DNA from: Asanoa sp. WMMD1127
GTDB taxonomy: Bacteria; Actinomycetota; Actinomycetes; Mycobacteriales; Micromonosporaceae
DNA length: 64,000 bases
Reading direction: 5' to 3'
Assembly: GCF_029626225.1 (NCBI RefSeq)
Contig: NZ_JARUBP010000001.1
Span: forward strand, 7,750,001 to 7,814,000
Shown here: piece by piece, positions 1-9,755 of the stretch
How positions within the stretch are numbered: the first letter of the stretch is position 1
Layout of the letters: each line of letters starts with the position of its first letter
Position numbers and translations under genes: made by a program
The notes under the pieces: model-generated
What the model saw: only the letters and a program-made list of their open reading frames with translations
Told to the model about the DNA's origin: nothing
The model's database searches: none

Positions 1-244
1 ACGCACGGCGACGTTCCGCGCGGCCCCGGGCTCGCAGCGTCTCCGGCCGCCGGCGGTGACCGCGGTCCCCGGCCTTTTCCTGGCCGGGGCATGGACGGAC
101 ACCGGCTGGCCGGCCACTATGGAGGGTGCCGTGCGTAGCGGCGACACGGCCGCCGACGCCGCCCTCGATGCATCCACTGTGGACAAGAGGGCCGGGCGCC
201 CCGCCGCCGCCGGCCCGCAGAGGCGTCAGGGGGTGCCGGCATGA
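1..244 (+). CDS. hpnE: Squalene-forming oxidoreductase HpnE, C-terminal end (partial)
   Basis: Only the last ~80 residues are in the window; the frame is open from base 2 and the start lies to the left. The block GAWTDTGWPATMEGAVRSG matches the C-terminal FAD-binding signature of phytoene-desaturase-like amine oxidoreductases. HpnE of that family reduces hydroxysqualene to squalene in the HpnCDE route. The stop codon overlaps the start of the polyprenyl synthase gene (ATGA, 241-244), so the two are translationally coupled. The last ~30 residues are Ala/Arg/Pro-rich and look like an unconserved tail. The HpnE name rests on the signature plus the downstream hopanoid genes; a carotenoid desaturase relative is the alternative. 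Confidence 0.8.
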   Translation, partial: RTATFRAAPGSQRLRPPAVTAVPGLFLAGAWTDTGWPATMEGAVRSGDTAADAALDASTVDKRAGRPAAAGPQRRQGVPA

Positions 245-1251
245 CACAGACGCTGCCAGCGTTGGACCGCAGCCGCGAGCATCTGCTCCCCGCTTTGCGG
301 GCCGCGATCGCCCGGCTCGACCCGACCAGCCGGCTGGCCGCCTCCTACCACCTCGGCTGGTGCGCGGCCGACGGCACGCCCGGCGAGGCCAACGGCGGCA
401 AGGCGATCCGGCCGGCGCTGGCCCTGCTCTCCGCGGAGGCGGCCGGCGCGCCGGCCCGGGTCGGGCTGCCCGGCGCGGTCGCCGTCGAGCTCGTCCACAA
501 CTTCTCGCTGCTGCACGACGACCTGATGGACGGCGACGTCGAGCGGCGGCACCGGCGCACGGTGTGGGCCGTCTGGGGCGGTGACACGGCCATCCTGACC
601 GGCGACGCCCTGCTCGCGCTGGCGCACGAGGTGGTGCTCGAGGCCGGCACGCCGTACGCCGCCCGGGCCGGGCTCCTGCTCGCCGCCACCACCCGCGAGC
701 TGACCCGCGGCCAGGTGCAGGACGTCGCGTTCGAGACCCGCGACGACGTGACGCTCGACGAGTGCATCGACATGGCCAGCGGAAAGACGGGCTCCCTGCT
801 CGCCGCCAGCGCGGCGATCGGCGCCGTGCTGGCCGGCGCGCCGGAGTCGGTGGAGACCGCGCTGAAGACCTTCGGCGCCCAGGTCGGCCTGGCCTTCCAG
901 CTCGTCGACGACGTGCTGGGGATCTGGGGCGACCCGGCGGTGACCGGCAAGCCGGTCTTCTCGGACCTGCGGTCGCGCAAGAAGACCCTGCCGGTCAGCT
1001 ACACGCTCGGTGACCCGCGGCACGGCCCCGCGCTGGCCGCCTGGCTGGCCGAGCCGGGCGAGCACGACGACCCGGCGCTGCGCCGGGCGGCCGACCTGGT
1101 GGAGAACGCCGGCGGCCGGGAGTGGGCGCTCTCCGAGGCGCGCGAGCGCATGTCGCTGGCCGAGAAGGCACTGTCCACCGTCGACATCGACGAGGAAGCA
1201 CGCACGGAACTGATGGCCCTGGGGAGGTTCATCGTGGACCGGGACTCATGA
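241..1251 (+). CDS. Polyprenyl (farnesyl/geranylgeranyl) diphosphate synthase
   Basis: 336-residue class I trans-prenyltransferase that condenses isopentenyl diphosphate onto allylic diphosphates. The first aspartate-rich motif is DDLMDGD (from residue 93). The second is FQLVDDVLGIWGD (Asp ~223), a shortened form common in actinobacterial enzymes. The GGKAIRP block near residue 55 is the usual diphosphate-binding element. It lies between hpnE and the cyclase with ATGA overlaps at both ends (241-244 and 1248-1251), so it most likely supplies C15 diphosphate for squalene and hopanoids, although chain length cannot be read from sequence. A second, divergent synthase lies at 17470-18537. Confidence 0.92.
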   Translation: MTQTLPALDRSREHLLPALRAAIARLDPTSRLAASYHLGWCAADGTPGEANGGKAIRPALALLSAEAAGAPARVGLPGAVAVELVHNFSLLHDDLMDGDVERRHRRTVWAVWGGDTAILTGDALLALAHEVVLEAGTPYAARAGLLLAATTRELTRGQVQDVAFETRDDVTLDECIDMASGKTGSLLAASAAIGAVLAGAPESVETALKTFGAQVGLAFQLVDDVLGIWGDPAVTGKPVFSDLRSRKKTLPVSYTLGDPRHGPALAAWLAEPGEHDDPALRRAADLVENAGGREWALSEARERMSLAEKALSTVDIDEEARTELMALGRFIVDRDS

Positions 1252-3176
1252 CTACGACCGTCACTGGCACGCACCCGCTCGACCAGGCGCCGCGGTCGGT
1301 GGCGGCCACGCTCTCCGCCGCGGTCGAGCACCTGCGGGTCCGGCAGGATCCGGCCGGCTGGTGGAAGGGCGAGCTCGCCACCAACGTGACGATGGACGCG
1401 GAGGACCTGCTCCTGCGGCAGTTCCTCGGCATCCGCACCGAGCGGGAGACCGAAGAGGCGGCCCGCTGGATCCGCTCACAGCAGCGCGACGACGGCACCT
1501 GGGCCAACTTCCACGGCGGGCCGGGCGACCTGTCGACGACCGTCGAGGCGTACGTCGTGCTGAAGCTCGCCGGCGACGACCCGGCCGCGCCGCACATGGC
1601 CCGCGCCCGCGCCTTCATCCGCGAGATGGGCGGCCTGGAGCGCACCCGGGTGTTCACCCGGATCTGGATGGCCCTGTTCGGGCTCTGGTCCTGGGACGAC
1701 CTGCCCGAGCTGCCGCCCGAGATGATCTTCCTGCCGCGCTGGTTCCCGCTCAACGTCTACGACTGGGCGTGCTGGGCCCGGCAGACCGTGGTGCCGCTGA
1801 CCATCGTCGGCAGCCTGCGCCCGGTGCGCCCGCTGCCGATCGGCATCGACGAGCTGCGCACCGGCGCCCGGCCGCCGCGGTCGGCGCCACTGTGGAGCTG
1901 GAGCGGCTTCTTCCAGCGCACCGACCGGGTGCTCAAGCTCTACGGCCGGCACGCGATCCGGCCGCTGCGGGAGCTCGCGCAGCGCCGCGGCGCCGAGTGG
2001 ATCCTGGCCCGCCAGGAGGCCGACGGCTCGTGGGGCGGCATCCAGCCGCCGTGGGTCTACTCGCTGCTCGCCCTGCACCTGCTCGGCTACTCGCTCGAAC
2101 ACCCGGCGCTCAAGGCCGGTTTCGCGGGCCTCGACGCGTTCACGATCCGCGAGGAGACCGAGGCGGGCTGGGTACGCCGCCTGGAGGCCTGCCAGTCGCC
2201 GGTCTGGGACACGGCCCTGGCGCTGGTGGCGCTGCTGGACGCCGGCGTGCCGGCCACCGACGACGCGGTCCGCCGGGCGGCGACCTGGCTGCTGGCCGAG
2301 GAGATCGCGGTGCCCGGCGACTGGGCGGTGCGCCGGCCCGGGCTGGCTCCCGGCGGCTGGGCGTTCGAGTTCGCCAACGACCTCTACCCCGACACCGACG
2401 ACACCGCCGAGATCGTGCTGGCGCTGCGCCGGGTCGCGGCCGGGCTGCCGATCGACGACCCGCTGCGGGCCGACATCGAGGGCGCGGTCGCCCGCGGCGT
2501 CGAGTGGACGGCCGGCATGCAGTCCGGCGACGGCGGCTGGGGCGCGTTCGACGCCGACAACACCCGCACGCTCGCCAACAAGCTGCCGTTCTGCGACTTC
2601 GGCGAGGTCATCGACCCGCCGTCGGCCGACGTCACCGCGCACGTCGTGGAGATGCTGGCCGTCGAGGGCCGCGCCGCCGACCCGGTGACCCAGCGGGGGG
2701 TCACCTGGCTGCTGCGCAATCAGGAGTCCGACGGCTCGTGGTTCGGCCGGTGGGGCGCCAACTACGTCTACGGCACCGGCGCGGCCGTGCCGGCCCTGGT
2801 CGCGGCCGGCGTCGACCCCGGCGCCCCGGCCATCCGGGCCGCCGTGCACTGGCTGGTCGCGCACCAGAACCCGGACGGCGGCTGGGGCGAGGACCTGCGC
2901 TCCTACGACGACCCGGCGAACTGGGCCGGCAAGGGCGCCTCGACCCCGTCGCAGACCGCGTGGGCGCTGCTCGCGCTGCTCGCGGCCGGCGAGACCGACC
3001 ACCCGGCGACCCGGGCCGGCGTCGACCACCTGATCGGCACGCAGCGCGGCGACGGCGGCTGGGACGAGGACCACTTCACCGGCACCGGCTTCCCGGGCGA
3101 CTTCTACATCAACTACCACCTCTACCGGCTCGTCTTCCCGATCACGGCGCTCGGCCGCTACCTGGACGTCACGTGA
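1248..3176 (+). CDS. shc: Squalene-hopene cyclase
   Basis: 642 residues, the normal size for the family. The enzyme protonates squalene and cyclises it to hopene or diplopterol at the membrane surface. The catalytic acid motif DTDD is at residues 382-385 (in LYPDTDDTAEIV). Several QW repeats are visible (for example QESDGSWFGRWG and QNPDGGWGE), as expected for the alpha/alpha barrel. I chose the ATG at 1248 because it overlaps the preceding stop (ATGA) and begins just before the family's N-terminal helix; the frame is open further upstream but runs inside the synthase gene. The stop overlaps the next start (GTGA, 3173-3176). Gene order and motifs leave little doubt. Confidence 0.96.
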   Translation: MTTTVTGTHPLDQAPRSVAATLSAAVEHLRVRQDPAGWWKGELATNVTMDAEDLLLRQFLGIRTERETEEAARWIRSQQRDDGTWANFHGGPGDLSTTVEAYVVLKLAGDDPAAPHMARARAFIREMGGLERTRVFTRIWMALFGLWSWDDLPELPPEMIFLPRWFPLNVYDWACWARQTVVPLTIVGSLRPVRPLPIGIDELRTGARPPRSAPLWSWSGFFQRTDRVLKLYGRHAIRPLRELAQRRGAEWILARQEADGSWGGIQPPWVYSLLALHLLGYSLEHPALKAGFAGLDAFTIREETEAGWVRRLEACQSPVWDTALALVALLDAGVPATDDAVRRAATWLLAEEIAVPGDWAVRRPGLAPGGWAFEFANDLYPDTDDTAEIVLALRRVAAGLPIDDPLRADIEGAVARGVEWTAGMQSGDGGWGAFDADNTRTLANKLPFCDFGEVIDPPSADVTAHVVEMLAVEGRAADPVTQRGVTWLLRNQESDGSWFGRWGANYVYGTGAAVPALVAAGVDPGAPAIRAAVHWLVAHQNPDGGWGEDLRSYDDPANWAGKGASTPSQTAWALLALLAAGETDHPATRAGVDHLIGTQRGDGGWDEDHFTGTGFPGDFYINYHLYRLVFPITALGRYLDVT

Positions 3177-4672
3177 CCGGACCTCACCGGCACGCGCCGG
3201 TCATCTGTGTCGCCCTCGGCGTCGAGCGCCGGGCGCTGCGGGCCGCCCACACGGCGGTGCTGCGGGTCGGCATGGGTCCCCGGCGGGCGGCCGCGGCGTT
3301 CCGCGCCTCCGGCGGGCTCGGCGGGCGACCGGTGCTCGTGGCCGGCGTCGGCGGCGGGCTCGACGCCGGGGTGCGACCGGGAGACGTGGTGGTGGCCACC
3401 GAGGTACGCGGCCCCGACGGCAGCGTCCGGGCGTGCCCGTCGGCCCCGCTGCTCGCGGCGGAGCTCCGCCGGCTCGGCCTCGTGGTGCACCTCGGCCCGA
3501 TCGCCTCCGCGCGAAAGGTGGCCGGCCGTGCGGCGCGGCGCCGGCTGGCCGCGACCGGGGCGCTGGCGGTCGACACCGAGTCGATCTGGCTCGCGCCGAC
3601 CGAAGGGCCGTTCGCGGTGGTCCGGGTCGTCGTCGACACCGCCGACCGACCGTTGCTGCGGCCGGGCACCGTCGGCCGGGGCGTGCGCGCGCTGCGCCGG
3701 CTGCGGCGGATCGCGCCAGCGCTGGACGCCTGGGCCGACGCCACCGGCGCGCGCGAGGTGCGGCTGGCCAACCCGCGGTCGTTCTGCGCCGGCGTCGAGC
3801 GGGCCATCGACGTGGTCGACCGGGCGCTGGTGAAGTTCGGGGCCCCGGTCTACGTACGCCGGCAGATCGTGCACAACACGCACGTCGTCCGTGACCTGGA
3901 GGGCCGCGGCGCCATCTTCGTCGAGGAGGTCGACGAGGTGCCGCCCGGCAGCGTGCTGGTGTTCGCGGCACACGGTGTCTCCCCCGCCGTGCGGGCCGAG
4001 GCGGAGGCGCGCGGCCTGCGGGTCGTCGACGCCACCTGCCCGCTGGTCACCAAGGTGCACATCGAGGTGCGCCGGCACAGCGCCCGCGAGGCCACCGTCT
4101 TCCTGATCGGGCACGCCGACCACGAAGAGGTCGAGGGCACCGTCGGCGAGGCCCCGGCCGACGTGGTGGTGGTCGAGGACGCCGCGGCCGCCGCCCGGGT
4201 GGCGCCCCGGGACGCCGGCAACGTCGCCTACGCCATGCAGACCACCCTCGCCGTCGACGAGGCGACCGCCATCGCCGACGTGCTCCGGTCGCGGTTCCCG
4301 GAGATCCAGGCGCCGAAGAGCGACGACATCTGCTACGCCACCACCAACCGCCAGCGGGCGGTACGCGACATCGCGGCCGGCTGCGACCTGCTGCTGGTGG
4401 TCGGCTCGGCCAACTCCTCGAACTCGCTCCGCCTGGTCGAGGTCGCGCAGCGGGAAGGCGTGCCGGCCCGGCTCGTCGACCACGCCGCCGACATCGACCT
4501 GCCCCTGCTCACCGGTGTGCGCCAGATCGGCGTCACCGCCGGCGCGTCCGCGCCGCCCACCCTGGTCGACGAGGTCGTCGACTGCCTGAGCGGACTCGGA
4601 CCCCTCACCGTGGTGGAGCCGGCCACGGATCCGGAAGTCCTGCGATTCACATTGCCCAAGGAGGTGAGCTGA
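3173..4672 (+). CDS. Fusion: HpnG-like nucleosidase + IspH (HMBPP reductase)
   Basis: 499 residues with two domains. Residues 1 to ~190 resemble the nucleoside phosphorylase/nucleosidase fold of HpnG ([12 protein letters not shown] at the start, [20 protein letters not shown] as the glycine-rich core). HpnG removes adenine from adenosylhopane. Residues ~197-499 are a complete IspH, the [4Fe-4S] enzyme that makes IPP and DMAPP from HMBPP. Its three cluster cysteines are at 205 (FCAG), 289 (DATCPLV) and 387 ([11 protein letters not shown]), and the AHGVSP motif is present. The GTG start overlaps the shc stop. The next gene begins 3 bp after the stop. One protein thus joins the first and a late step of hopanoid supply. 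The IspH half is certain; HpnG activity is inferred from fold and context. Confidence 0.9.
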   Translation: MTGPHRHAPVICVALGVERRALRAAHTAVLRVGMGPRRAAAAFRASGGLGGRPVLVAGVGGGLDAGVRPGDVVVATEVRGPDGSVRACPSAPLLAAELRRLGLVVHLGPIASARKVAGRAARRRLAATGALAVDTESIWLAPTEGPFAVVRVVVDTADRPLLRPGTVGRGVRALRRLRRIAPALDAWADATGAREVRLANPRSFCAGVERAIDVVDRALVKFGAPVYVRRQIVHNTHVVRDLEGRGAIFVEEVDEVPPGSVLVFAAHGVSPAVRAEAEARGLRVVDATCPLVTKVHIEVRRHSAREATVFLIGHADHEEVEGTVGEAPADVVVVEDAAAAARVAPRDAGNVAYAMQTTLAVDEATAIADVLRSRFPEIQAPKSDDICYATTNRQRAVRDIAAGCDLLLVVGSANSSNSLRLVEVAQREGVPARLVDHAADIDLPLLTGVRQIGVTAGASAPPTLVDEVVDCLSGLGPLTVVEPATDPEVLRFTLPKEVS

Positions 4673-4675
4673 ACG

Positions 4676-5680
4676 ATGGGGATGCCATTCCGGCAGAGCG
4701 TTCGGCTGGGCCGCTACCTGTTGAAGCAGAAGCTGCTCCGCAAGGAGAAGTTCCCGCTGCTGGTGGAGCTCGAACCACTGTTCGCCTGCAACCTGAAGTG
4801 CGCGGGTTGCGGCAAGATCGAACAGCCTGCGGCGCTGCTCAAGAAGCGGATGCCGGTGGAGCAGGCGGTCGCCGCGATCGAGGAGAGCGGCGCGCCGATG
4901 GTCTCCATCGCGGGCGGCGAGCCGCTGATGCACAAGGAGATCGACGAGATCGTCCGGCAGCTGCTGGACCGCAACAAGATCGTGTTCCTGTGCACCAACG
5001 CGCTGCTGATGCCGAAGCACCTCCACAAGTTCAAGCCACACCGCAACTTCTCGTGGATGGTGCACATCGACGGCCTCAAGGACCGCCACGACCTCTCGGT
5101 CAACAAGGAGGGCGGGTTCGAGGGCGCGATCGAGGCCATCCAGCTGGCCAAGGCGGCCGGCTTCCGGGTGATGACCAACACGACGTTCTTCAGCAACGAC
5201 TCGCCGCAGAACGTCATCGGCGTCCTCGACTACCTCAACGACGTGGTCGAGGTCGACAACATGCAGATCTCACCGGCGTACGCCTATCAGAAGGCGCCCG
5301 ACCAGGAGCACTGGCTCGGGGTCAACGAGACCCGGGAGCTGTTCGCCAAGGCCTTCGCCAACGGCCGGCGGCGCAAGTGGCGGCTCAACCACTCGCCGAT
5401 CTTCCTGGACTTCCTCGAGGGCAAGCGCGAGCTGGCCTGCACGGCGTGGGGCATCCCGTCCTACTCGCTGCTCGGCTGGCAGCGGCCGTGCTACCTGCTC
5501 GACGACGGCTACGCGGCCACCTACAAGGAGCTCATCGAGGAGACCGACTGGGACGCGTTCGGCCGGGGCAAGGACCCGCGCTGCGCGAACTGCATGGCCC
5601 ACTGCGGCTACGAGCCGACGGCGGTGATCGCGACGCTCGGATCGCTCAAGGAGTCCATGCGGGCGGCCGTCGGGCGGTGA
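4676..5680 (+). CDS. hpnH: Adenosylhopane synthase HpnH (radical SAM)
   Basis: 334-residue radical SAM protein. The [4Fe-4S]/SAM motif is CNLKCAGC (Cys 38, 42, 45), followed by the SAM-binding GGEP ([12 protein letters not shown]). A C-terminal cysteine cluster (CYLLDDGY, then [11 protein letters not shown]) fits the SPASM-like tail of HpnH. HpnH adds a 5'-deoxyadenosyl radical to hopene, giving adenosylhopane, the substrate of the HpnG activity encoded just upstream. A strong ribosome-binding site (AAGGAGGTGA) spans the end of the previous gene, ~8 nt before the ATG. Length and motifs match the family throughout. Confidence 0.95.
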   Translation: MGMPFRQSVRLGRYLLKQKLLRKEKFPLLVELEPLFACNLKCAGCGKIEQPAALLKKRMPVEQAVAAIEESGAPMVSIAGGEPLMHKEIDEIVRQLLDRNKIVFLCTNALLMPKHLHKFKPHRNFSWMVHIDGLKDRHDLSVNKEGGFEGAIEAIQLAKAAGFRVMTNTTFFSNDSPQNVIGVLDYLNDVVEVDNMQISPAYAYQKAPDQEHWLGVNETRELFAKAFANGRRRKWRLNHSPIFLDFLEGKRELACTAWGIPSYSLLGWQRPCYLLDDGYAATYKELIEETDWDAFGRGKDPRCANCMAHCGYEPTAVIATLGSLKESMRAAVGR

Positions 5681-5685
5681 GTGCG

Positions 5686-7746
5686 ATGGCCTTGCTGGAG
5701 CGCATCCACTGCCCGGCCGACGTGCGGGCGCTGCCGGAGTCCGCACTGCCGGAGCTGGCGTCCGAGATCCGGGCCGCGTTGATCGAGACGGTCACCCGTA
5801 CCGGCGGCCATCTCGGTCCCAACCTCGGCGTGGTCGAGCTGACCATCGCGCTGCACCGGGTGTTCGACTCGCCGCACGACGCGCTGGTCTGGGACACCGG
5901 GCACCAGGCGTACGTCCACAAGATGCTCACCGGCCGCTGGGCCGCGCTCGACAGCCTGCGCCAGGAGGGCGGGCTGTCGGGCTACCCGTCGCGGTCGGAG
6001 AGCGCCCACGACATCGTCGAGAACTCACACGCCTCGACGGCGCTGTCCTACGCCGACGGGCTGGCCAAGGCGTTCGCCATCGGCGGCCGGCCCGACCGTC
6101 GCGTGGTGGCGGTGGTCGGAGACGGCTCGCTGACCGGTGGGATGGCGTGGGAGGCGCTCAACAACATCGGTGCGGCGCCGTCCCGGCCCGTGGTGGTGGT
6201 GCTGAACGACAACGGGCGGTCCTACGCGCCGACCTTCGGCGCCGTCGGGCGGCATCTGACGTCGTTGCGGGACGGGTCCGCCGCCTCGGTGTTCGAGCAG
6301 CTGGGACTGCACTACCTGGGGCCGGTCGACGGGCACGACGCGGCGGCGGTCGAGGTCGCGCTGCGCAAGGCCCGGACGCTCGGCACCCCGACGGTGGTGC
6401 ACTGCCTGACCCGCAAGGGGCTCGGGCACGCGCCGGCGGAGGCCGACGAGGCCGACCGGATGCACACGGTCAGCCCGGCGGGGCCGTCCTCGGGGCGGTC
6501 CTGGACGTCGGTGTTCGGCGAGGAGATGGTCGCGCTGGGTGCGGCGCGGCCGGACGTCGTGGCGATCAGCGCGGCGATGCTCGGGCCGACGGGGCTGCAG
6601 GCGTTCGCGGACGCGTACCCGTCGCGGACCTTCGACGTGGGCATCGCCGAACAGCACGCGGTGGCGTCGGCGGCCGGGCTGGCCACCGGCGGCCTGCACC
6701 CGGTCGTGTGCGTCTACTCGACGTTCCTCAACCGGGCCTTCGACCAGGTGCTGATGGACGTGGCCCTGCACCGGCTGCCGGTGACGTTCGTGCTCGACCG
6801 GGCGGGCATCACCGGCAGCGACGGGCCCTCCCATCACGGGATGTGGGACCTGTCGCTGCTCGGGATGGTGCCCGGCATGCGGGTGGCGGCACCGCGCGAC
6901 GGCGACCAGCTGCGGCTGCTGCTGCGGGAGGCGGTCGAGCGGCGCGACGGGCCGGCGGCGCTGCGCTTCCCGAAGGCGTCGGTGGGTGCGGCCCTGCCGG
7001 CGGTCGGGAAGCTCGGCACGGCCGACGTGCTGCGCTGGGGTCCGGCCGGTGACCACCGGTCACCCTCCGCGCCCGGCGGCGCCTGGCGAGCGGCTTCCGC
7101 CGCTGGCGGCGCTCCCGCTGTCGCCTCTGACGGCGCCGGCTCGGGCGCCGGACCGGAACCCGCCTTCGGCGGCGCTCCCGCACCCACCTCCCACGCCTCC
7201 GGCTCGGACGCCGGACCGGAACCCGCCTTCGGCGGCGCTCCCGCACCCACCTCCCACGGCGCCGGGTCGGGCGCCGGGTCGGGTACCACTTTCGGGGGCG
7301 GCGGCGAGGTGCGGTCCGGCAGCGAGCGGGTGCGGGCGTCCGCGGTCGCTCCGTGGCCCGATGCGGTCGCCGATGGTGTGCTCGTGTTGGCGGTCGGGCC
7401 GCTCGGGGCCGCGGCGTTGGCGGCGGCCGACCTGCTGGCGCGCGACGGGGTCGCGGTGACGGTGGCGGATCCGCGCTGGCTGTTGCCGGTGGATCCGGAG
7501 CTGGTCGCGGCGGCGACGGCGTACCGCCTGGTGGTGACGGTCGAGGACAACGGCGCGCACGGCGGCTATGGCGACGCGGTGTCGCGGGCGCTGCGCGGGG
7601 CCGGGGCGCACGTGCCGGTGCGTTCGCTGGCGCTGCCGCAGCGGTTCCTGGCCCACGGCTCGCGCAGCGCGATCTTGAAGGCGCGCGGTCTCGACGCGGA
7701 GAGCATCGCGGGTGCGGTGCGGCGGGAGCTGCCGCTGGCGAAGTGA
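5686..7746 (+). CDS. dxs: 1-deoxy-D-xylulose-5-phosphate synthase with a repeat-containing linker
   Basis: 686-residue thiamine-diphosphate enzyme that makes DXP from pyruvate and glyceraldehyde 3-phosphate, the entry step of the MEP pathway. Seen: [15 protein letters not shown], the ThDP motif [16 protein letters not shown], the pyrimidine-domain block [10 protein letters not shown] and a complete C-terminal transketolase domain. Unusual: residues ~455-550 are an Ala/Gly/Pro/Ser-rich insert with a 21-residue tandem repeat (7132-7257), lying in the linker before the C-terminal domain. Start: ATG 5686; a GTG at 5677 overlapping the hpnH stop (GTGA) is an equally possible start, 3 residues longer. 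It is last in the hopanoid operon, probably a pathway-dedicated copy, since no other MEP gene except the fused ispH is here. Confidence 0.95.
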   Translation: MALLERIHCPADVRALPESALPELASEIRAALIETVTRTGGHLGPNLGVVELTIALHRVFDSPHDALVWDTGHQAYVHKMLTGRWAALDSLRQEGGLSGYPSRSESAHDIVENSHASTALSYADGLAKAFAIGGRPDRRVVAVVGDGSLTGGMAWEALNNIGAAPSRPVVVVLNDNGRSYAPTFGAVGRHLTSLRDGSAASVFEQLGLHYLGPVDGHDAAAVEVALRKARTLGTPTVVHCLTRKGLGHAPAEADEADRMHTVSPAGPSSGRSWTSVFGEEMVALGAARPDVVAISAAMLGPTGLQAFADAYPSRTFDVGIAEQHAVASAAGLATGGLHPVVCVYSTFLNRAFDQVLMDVALHRLPVTFVLDRAGITGSDGPSHHGMWDLSLLGMVPGMRVAAPRDGDQLRLLLREAVERRDGPAALRFPKASVGAALPAVGKLGTADVLRWGPAGDHRSPSAPGGAWRAASAAGGAPAVASDGAGSGAGPEPAFGGAPAPTSHASGSDAGPEPAFGGAPAPTSHGAGSGAGSGTTFGGGGEVRSGSERVRASAVAPWPDAVADGVLVLAVGPLGAAALAAADLLARDGVAVTVADPRWLLPVDPELVAAATAYRLVVTVEDNGAHGGYGDAVSRALRGAGAHVPVRSLALPQRFLAHGSRSAILKARGLDAESIAGAVRRELPLAK
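7132..7260 (+). repeat. 63-bp in-frame tandem repeat inside dxs
   Basis: Two nearly identical 63-bp units (7132-7194 and 7195-7257) followed by a degenerate third start. Each encodes 21 residues with the core [16 protein letters not shown]. The unit length is a multiple of three, so copy-number changes would keep the frame. The sequence is predicted to be disordered. Confidence 0.9.
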
Positions 7747-7748
7747 GG

Positions 7749-7824
7749 TGGCTCCCCCGTTTGGACTCGAACCAAAAACCTGCCGGTTAACAGCCGGCTG
7801 CTCTGCCAATTGAGCTACGGGGGA
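7749..7824 (-). tRNA. tRNA-Asn(GTT)
   Basis: Full cloverleaf on the minus strand: acceptor TCCCCCG pairs with CGGGGGA, D arm GCTC/GAGC, anticodon stem GCCGG/CCGGC with loop CTGTTAA (anticodon GTT), T arm TTTGG/CCAAA with loop TTCGAGT, discriminator G and an encoded CCA. The 3' end is only 2 bp from the dxs stop codon, so the two units converge with no spacer. Confidence 0.97.
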
Positions 7825-8091
7825 TCGCTGGTGTGCCGCACCGATTTCCCGGTGCCGCGCGACCGGTACGAGAGTACAGGATGCGGGCTGTTTCGGGGGC
7901 ATCGGGTGGGGGTACGACACGCGTTGCCCGGGGGTTCCGGGTCGGTTCTCGCCCGGTGACGGCGAAAACAGGGCAAATTAGTCAGATAGTGCTTCCGGCG
8001 CATGGTCCGGCTGCACGATGGGTAGGTAACCGGGGACAGCAACGAGGCCGAGCACGCGGAACAGCGCGTCCGGCACAGGGAAGGAGCCGCA

Positions 8092-8436
8092 ATGCGCGGA
8101 AAGCTTTGGTTCATCGGCGGACTCGCCGCCGGCTTCGTCCTGGGCGCCCGCGCGGGCCGGGAGAAGTACGAAGAGATCGTCACGCAGGCCCGCAAGGTGA
8201 TGGATCACCCGACGGTGCAGGAGGCCAAGGGCACCGCCCAGGCCCAGGCGAACCGCCTCGTGTCCGAGGGCAAGGACAAGCTGAGTCACACCAAGCTCGG
8301 CGAGAAGATGAGCACCGGCAACGGCAACAGCGAGCTCGCCTCGTCGTCGGCGTCGAGCCGCTCGTCGACCATGGGCTCGACCACGTCGTCGACCCCGTCG
8401 ACCTCGTCGGGCGCGCCGACCAAGCCGATGCCCTGA
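8092..8436 (+). CDS. Small YtxH-like membrane-anchored protein
   Basis: 114 residues: a short N-terminal hydrophobic helix with glycines (KLWFIGGLAAGFVLGARAG), then a charged helical segment (~22-75) and a Ser/Thr-rich, probably disordered tail. This layout resembles YtxH/general-stress small proteins, whose function is not well defined. A good ribosome-binding site (GGGAAGGAG) lies 5-6 nt before the ATG. It stands alone, downstream of 260 bp of non-coding DNA and followed by a strong hairpin terminator at 8452-8479. Family assignment is by pattern only. Confidence 0.75.
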   Translation: MRGKLWFIGGLAAGFVLGARAGREKYEEIVTQARKVMDHPTVQEAKGTAQAQANRLVSEGKDKLSHTKLGEKMSTGNGNSELASSSASSRSSTMGSTTSSTPSTSSGAPTKPMP

Positions 8437-8451
8437 CGGGTTCTGGCGTCG

Positions 8452-8479
8452 AAAAGGGGGCCCCTCGGGGCCCCCTTTT
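8452..8479. terminator. Bidirectional intrinsic terminator
   Basis: Perfect inverted repeat AAAAGGGGGCCCC / GGGGCCCCCTTTT with a 2-nt centre, flanked by A and T runs on both sides. It sits between two converging genes (stops at 8436 and 8488) and can serve both. Confidence 0.92.
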
Positions 8480-8487
8480 CCGTGCGC

Positions 8488-9495
8488 CTAGTCCTTGCTG
8501 GAGAACGCGGCGTCGAAGGCCGCGCTCGGGGCGTCGAAGGCCAGCCGGCGGACGAACTCGAGCGCCTCGGGGGCGCCGACGAGCCGGTCCATGCCCGCGT
8601 CCTCCCACTCGATCGAGATCGGGCCGTCGTACCCGATGGCGTTGAGGGCCCGGAAGCAGTCCTCCCACGGCACGTCGCCGTGCCCGGTCGAGACGAAGTC
8701 CCAGCCGCGCCGCAGGTCGGCCCACGGCAGGTGCGAGCTGAGGCGGCCACGGCGGCCGTCGCCGGTGCGTACCTTCGCGTCCTTGCAGTCGACGTGGTAG
8801 ATCCGGTCCTGGAAGTCGAAGATGAAGTTCACCGGGTCGAGCTCCTGCCACACGAAGTGCGACGGGTCCCAGTTGAGCCCGAACGCCGGCCGGTTGCCGA
8901 TCGCCTCGAGGGTGCGCTTGGTGGTCCAGTAGTCGTACGCGATCTCGCTGGGGTGCACCTCGTGCGCGAACCGCACCCCGACCTCGTCGAACACGTCGAG
9001 AATCGGGTTGAACCGGTTGGCGAAGTCCTCGTAGCCCTTGTCGATCATGCTGGCCGGCACGGGCGGGAACATCGCCACGGTGTGCCAGATCGAGCTCCCC
9101 GTGAAGCCCACGACGGTCTTGACGCCGAGCTTGGCGGCCGCGCGCGCGGTGTTCTTGATCTCGTCGGCGGCCCGCTGGCGGACCCCCTCCGGCTCGCCGT
9201 CGCCCCAGATGCGGGCGGGCAGGATGTCCTGGTGGCGCTCGTCGATCGGGTGGTCGCAGACCGCCTGGCCGACCAGGTGGTTGGAGATCGCGAACACCTG
9301 CAGGTTGTATTTGGCCAGGGTCTCGCGCTTGCGGTCGACGTAGCCGTCGTCGGTGACCGCCTTGTCGACGTCGAAGTGGTCGCCCCAGCAGGCGATCTCG
9401 AGCCCGTCGTAGCCCCACTCGGAGGCCAGCCGGCACACCTCTTCGAACGGCAGGTCGGCCCACTGGCCGGTGAAGAGCGTGATGGGTCGCGCCAT
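8488..9495 (-). CDS. Sugar phosphate isomerase/epimerase (TIM barrel)
   Basis: 335 residues of the xylose-isomerase-like TIM-barrel family (AP endonuclease family 2 fold). Typical blocks are present: [17 protein letters not shown] near the N-terminus, [13 protein letters not shown] (Glu/His ligands), [11 protein letters not shown] (Asp/His) and IEWEDAGMD (C-terminal Glu). These supply the divalent metal site. Such proteins isomerise or epimerise keto-sugars and inosose derivatives and often work with Gfo/Idh/MocA dehydrogenases, one of which is at 26009-27235. It is monocistronic, with its own 260-bp upstream region. The substrate cannot be inferred. Confidence 0.88.
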   Translation of the reverse strand: MARPITLFTGQWADLPFEEVCRLASEWGYDGLEIACWGDHFDVDKAVTDDGYVDRKRETLAKYNLQVFAISNHLVGQAVCDHPIDERHQDILPARIWGDGEPEGVRQRAADEIKNTARAAAKLGVKTVVGFTGSSIWHTVAMFPPVPASMIDKGYEDFANRFNPILDVFDEVGVRFAHEVHPSEIAYDYWTTKRTLEAIGNRPAFGLNWDPSHFVWQELDPVNFIFDFQDRIYHVDCKDAKVRTGDGRRGRLSSHLPWADLRRGWDFVSTGHGDVPWEDCFRALNAIGYDGPISIEWEDAGMDRLVGAPEALEFVRRLAFDAPSAAFDAAFSSKD

Positions 9496-9704
9496 TGTCC
9501 TTCTTCTCCCTGTAGGTGACCCGGGATCCTGGTGGTGGACAGGCGCGAGGAGACCGTCCGACGGTCAGGTGCCGCCACCGGCGGCGTGCCGGCCGGGCTC
9601 ATCGAACCCGCACGACCGAGCGGGTTGCGCCTCCCGCCCGGCTGCCGACCGCATCCGCGGCTGCGAACCTCACTCTAGATCGGACGACCTTGATCGGGGA
9701 AGAC

Positions 9705-9713
9705 TTATCCACA
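9705..9713 (+). other. Isolated DnaA-box-like 9-mer
   Basis: TTATCCACA, a perfect match to the bacterial DnaA-box consensus, 43 bp before the start of the AbiEi-like gene. I saw no second box nearby, so this is not an origin; a regulatory role or chance is possible. Confidence 0.4.
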
Positions 9714-9755
9714 GGGCCTCGACGGGCGGTTCGGCAGCCGGGACCCTGAACGCCG

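Noticed and set aside
7132-7260. Repeat in dxs as a CRISPR or mobile element trace
   Set aside because: Units are adjacent without spacers, in frame and coding; no flanking repeats or transposase.
8488-9495. TIM-barrel gene as an AP endonuclease
   Set aside because: Metal-site blocks and length fit sugar isomerases/epimerases rather than endonuclease IV.
9705-9713. DnaA box as a replication origin
   Set aside because: A single box with no cluster, no AT-rich unwinding region and no dnaA/dnaN nearby.
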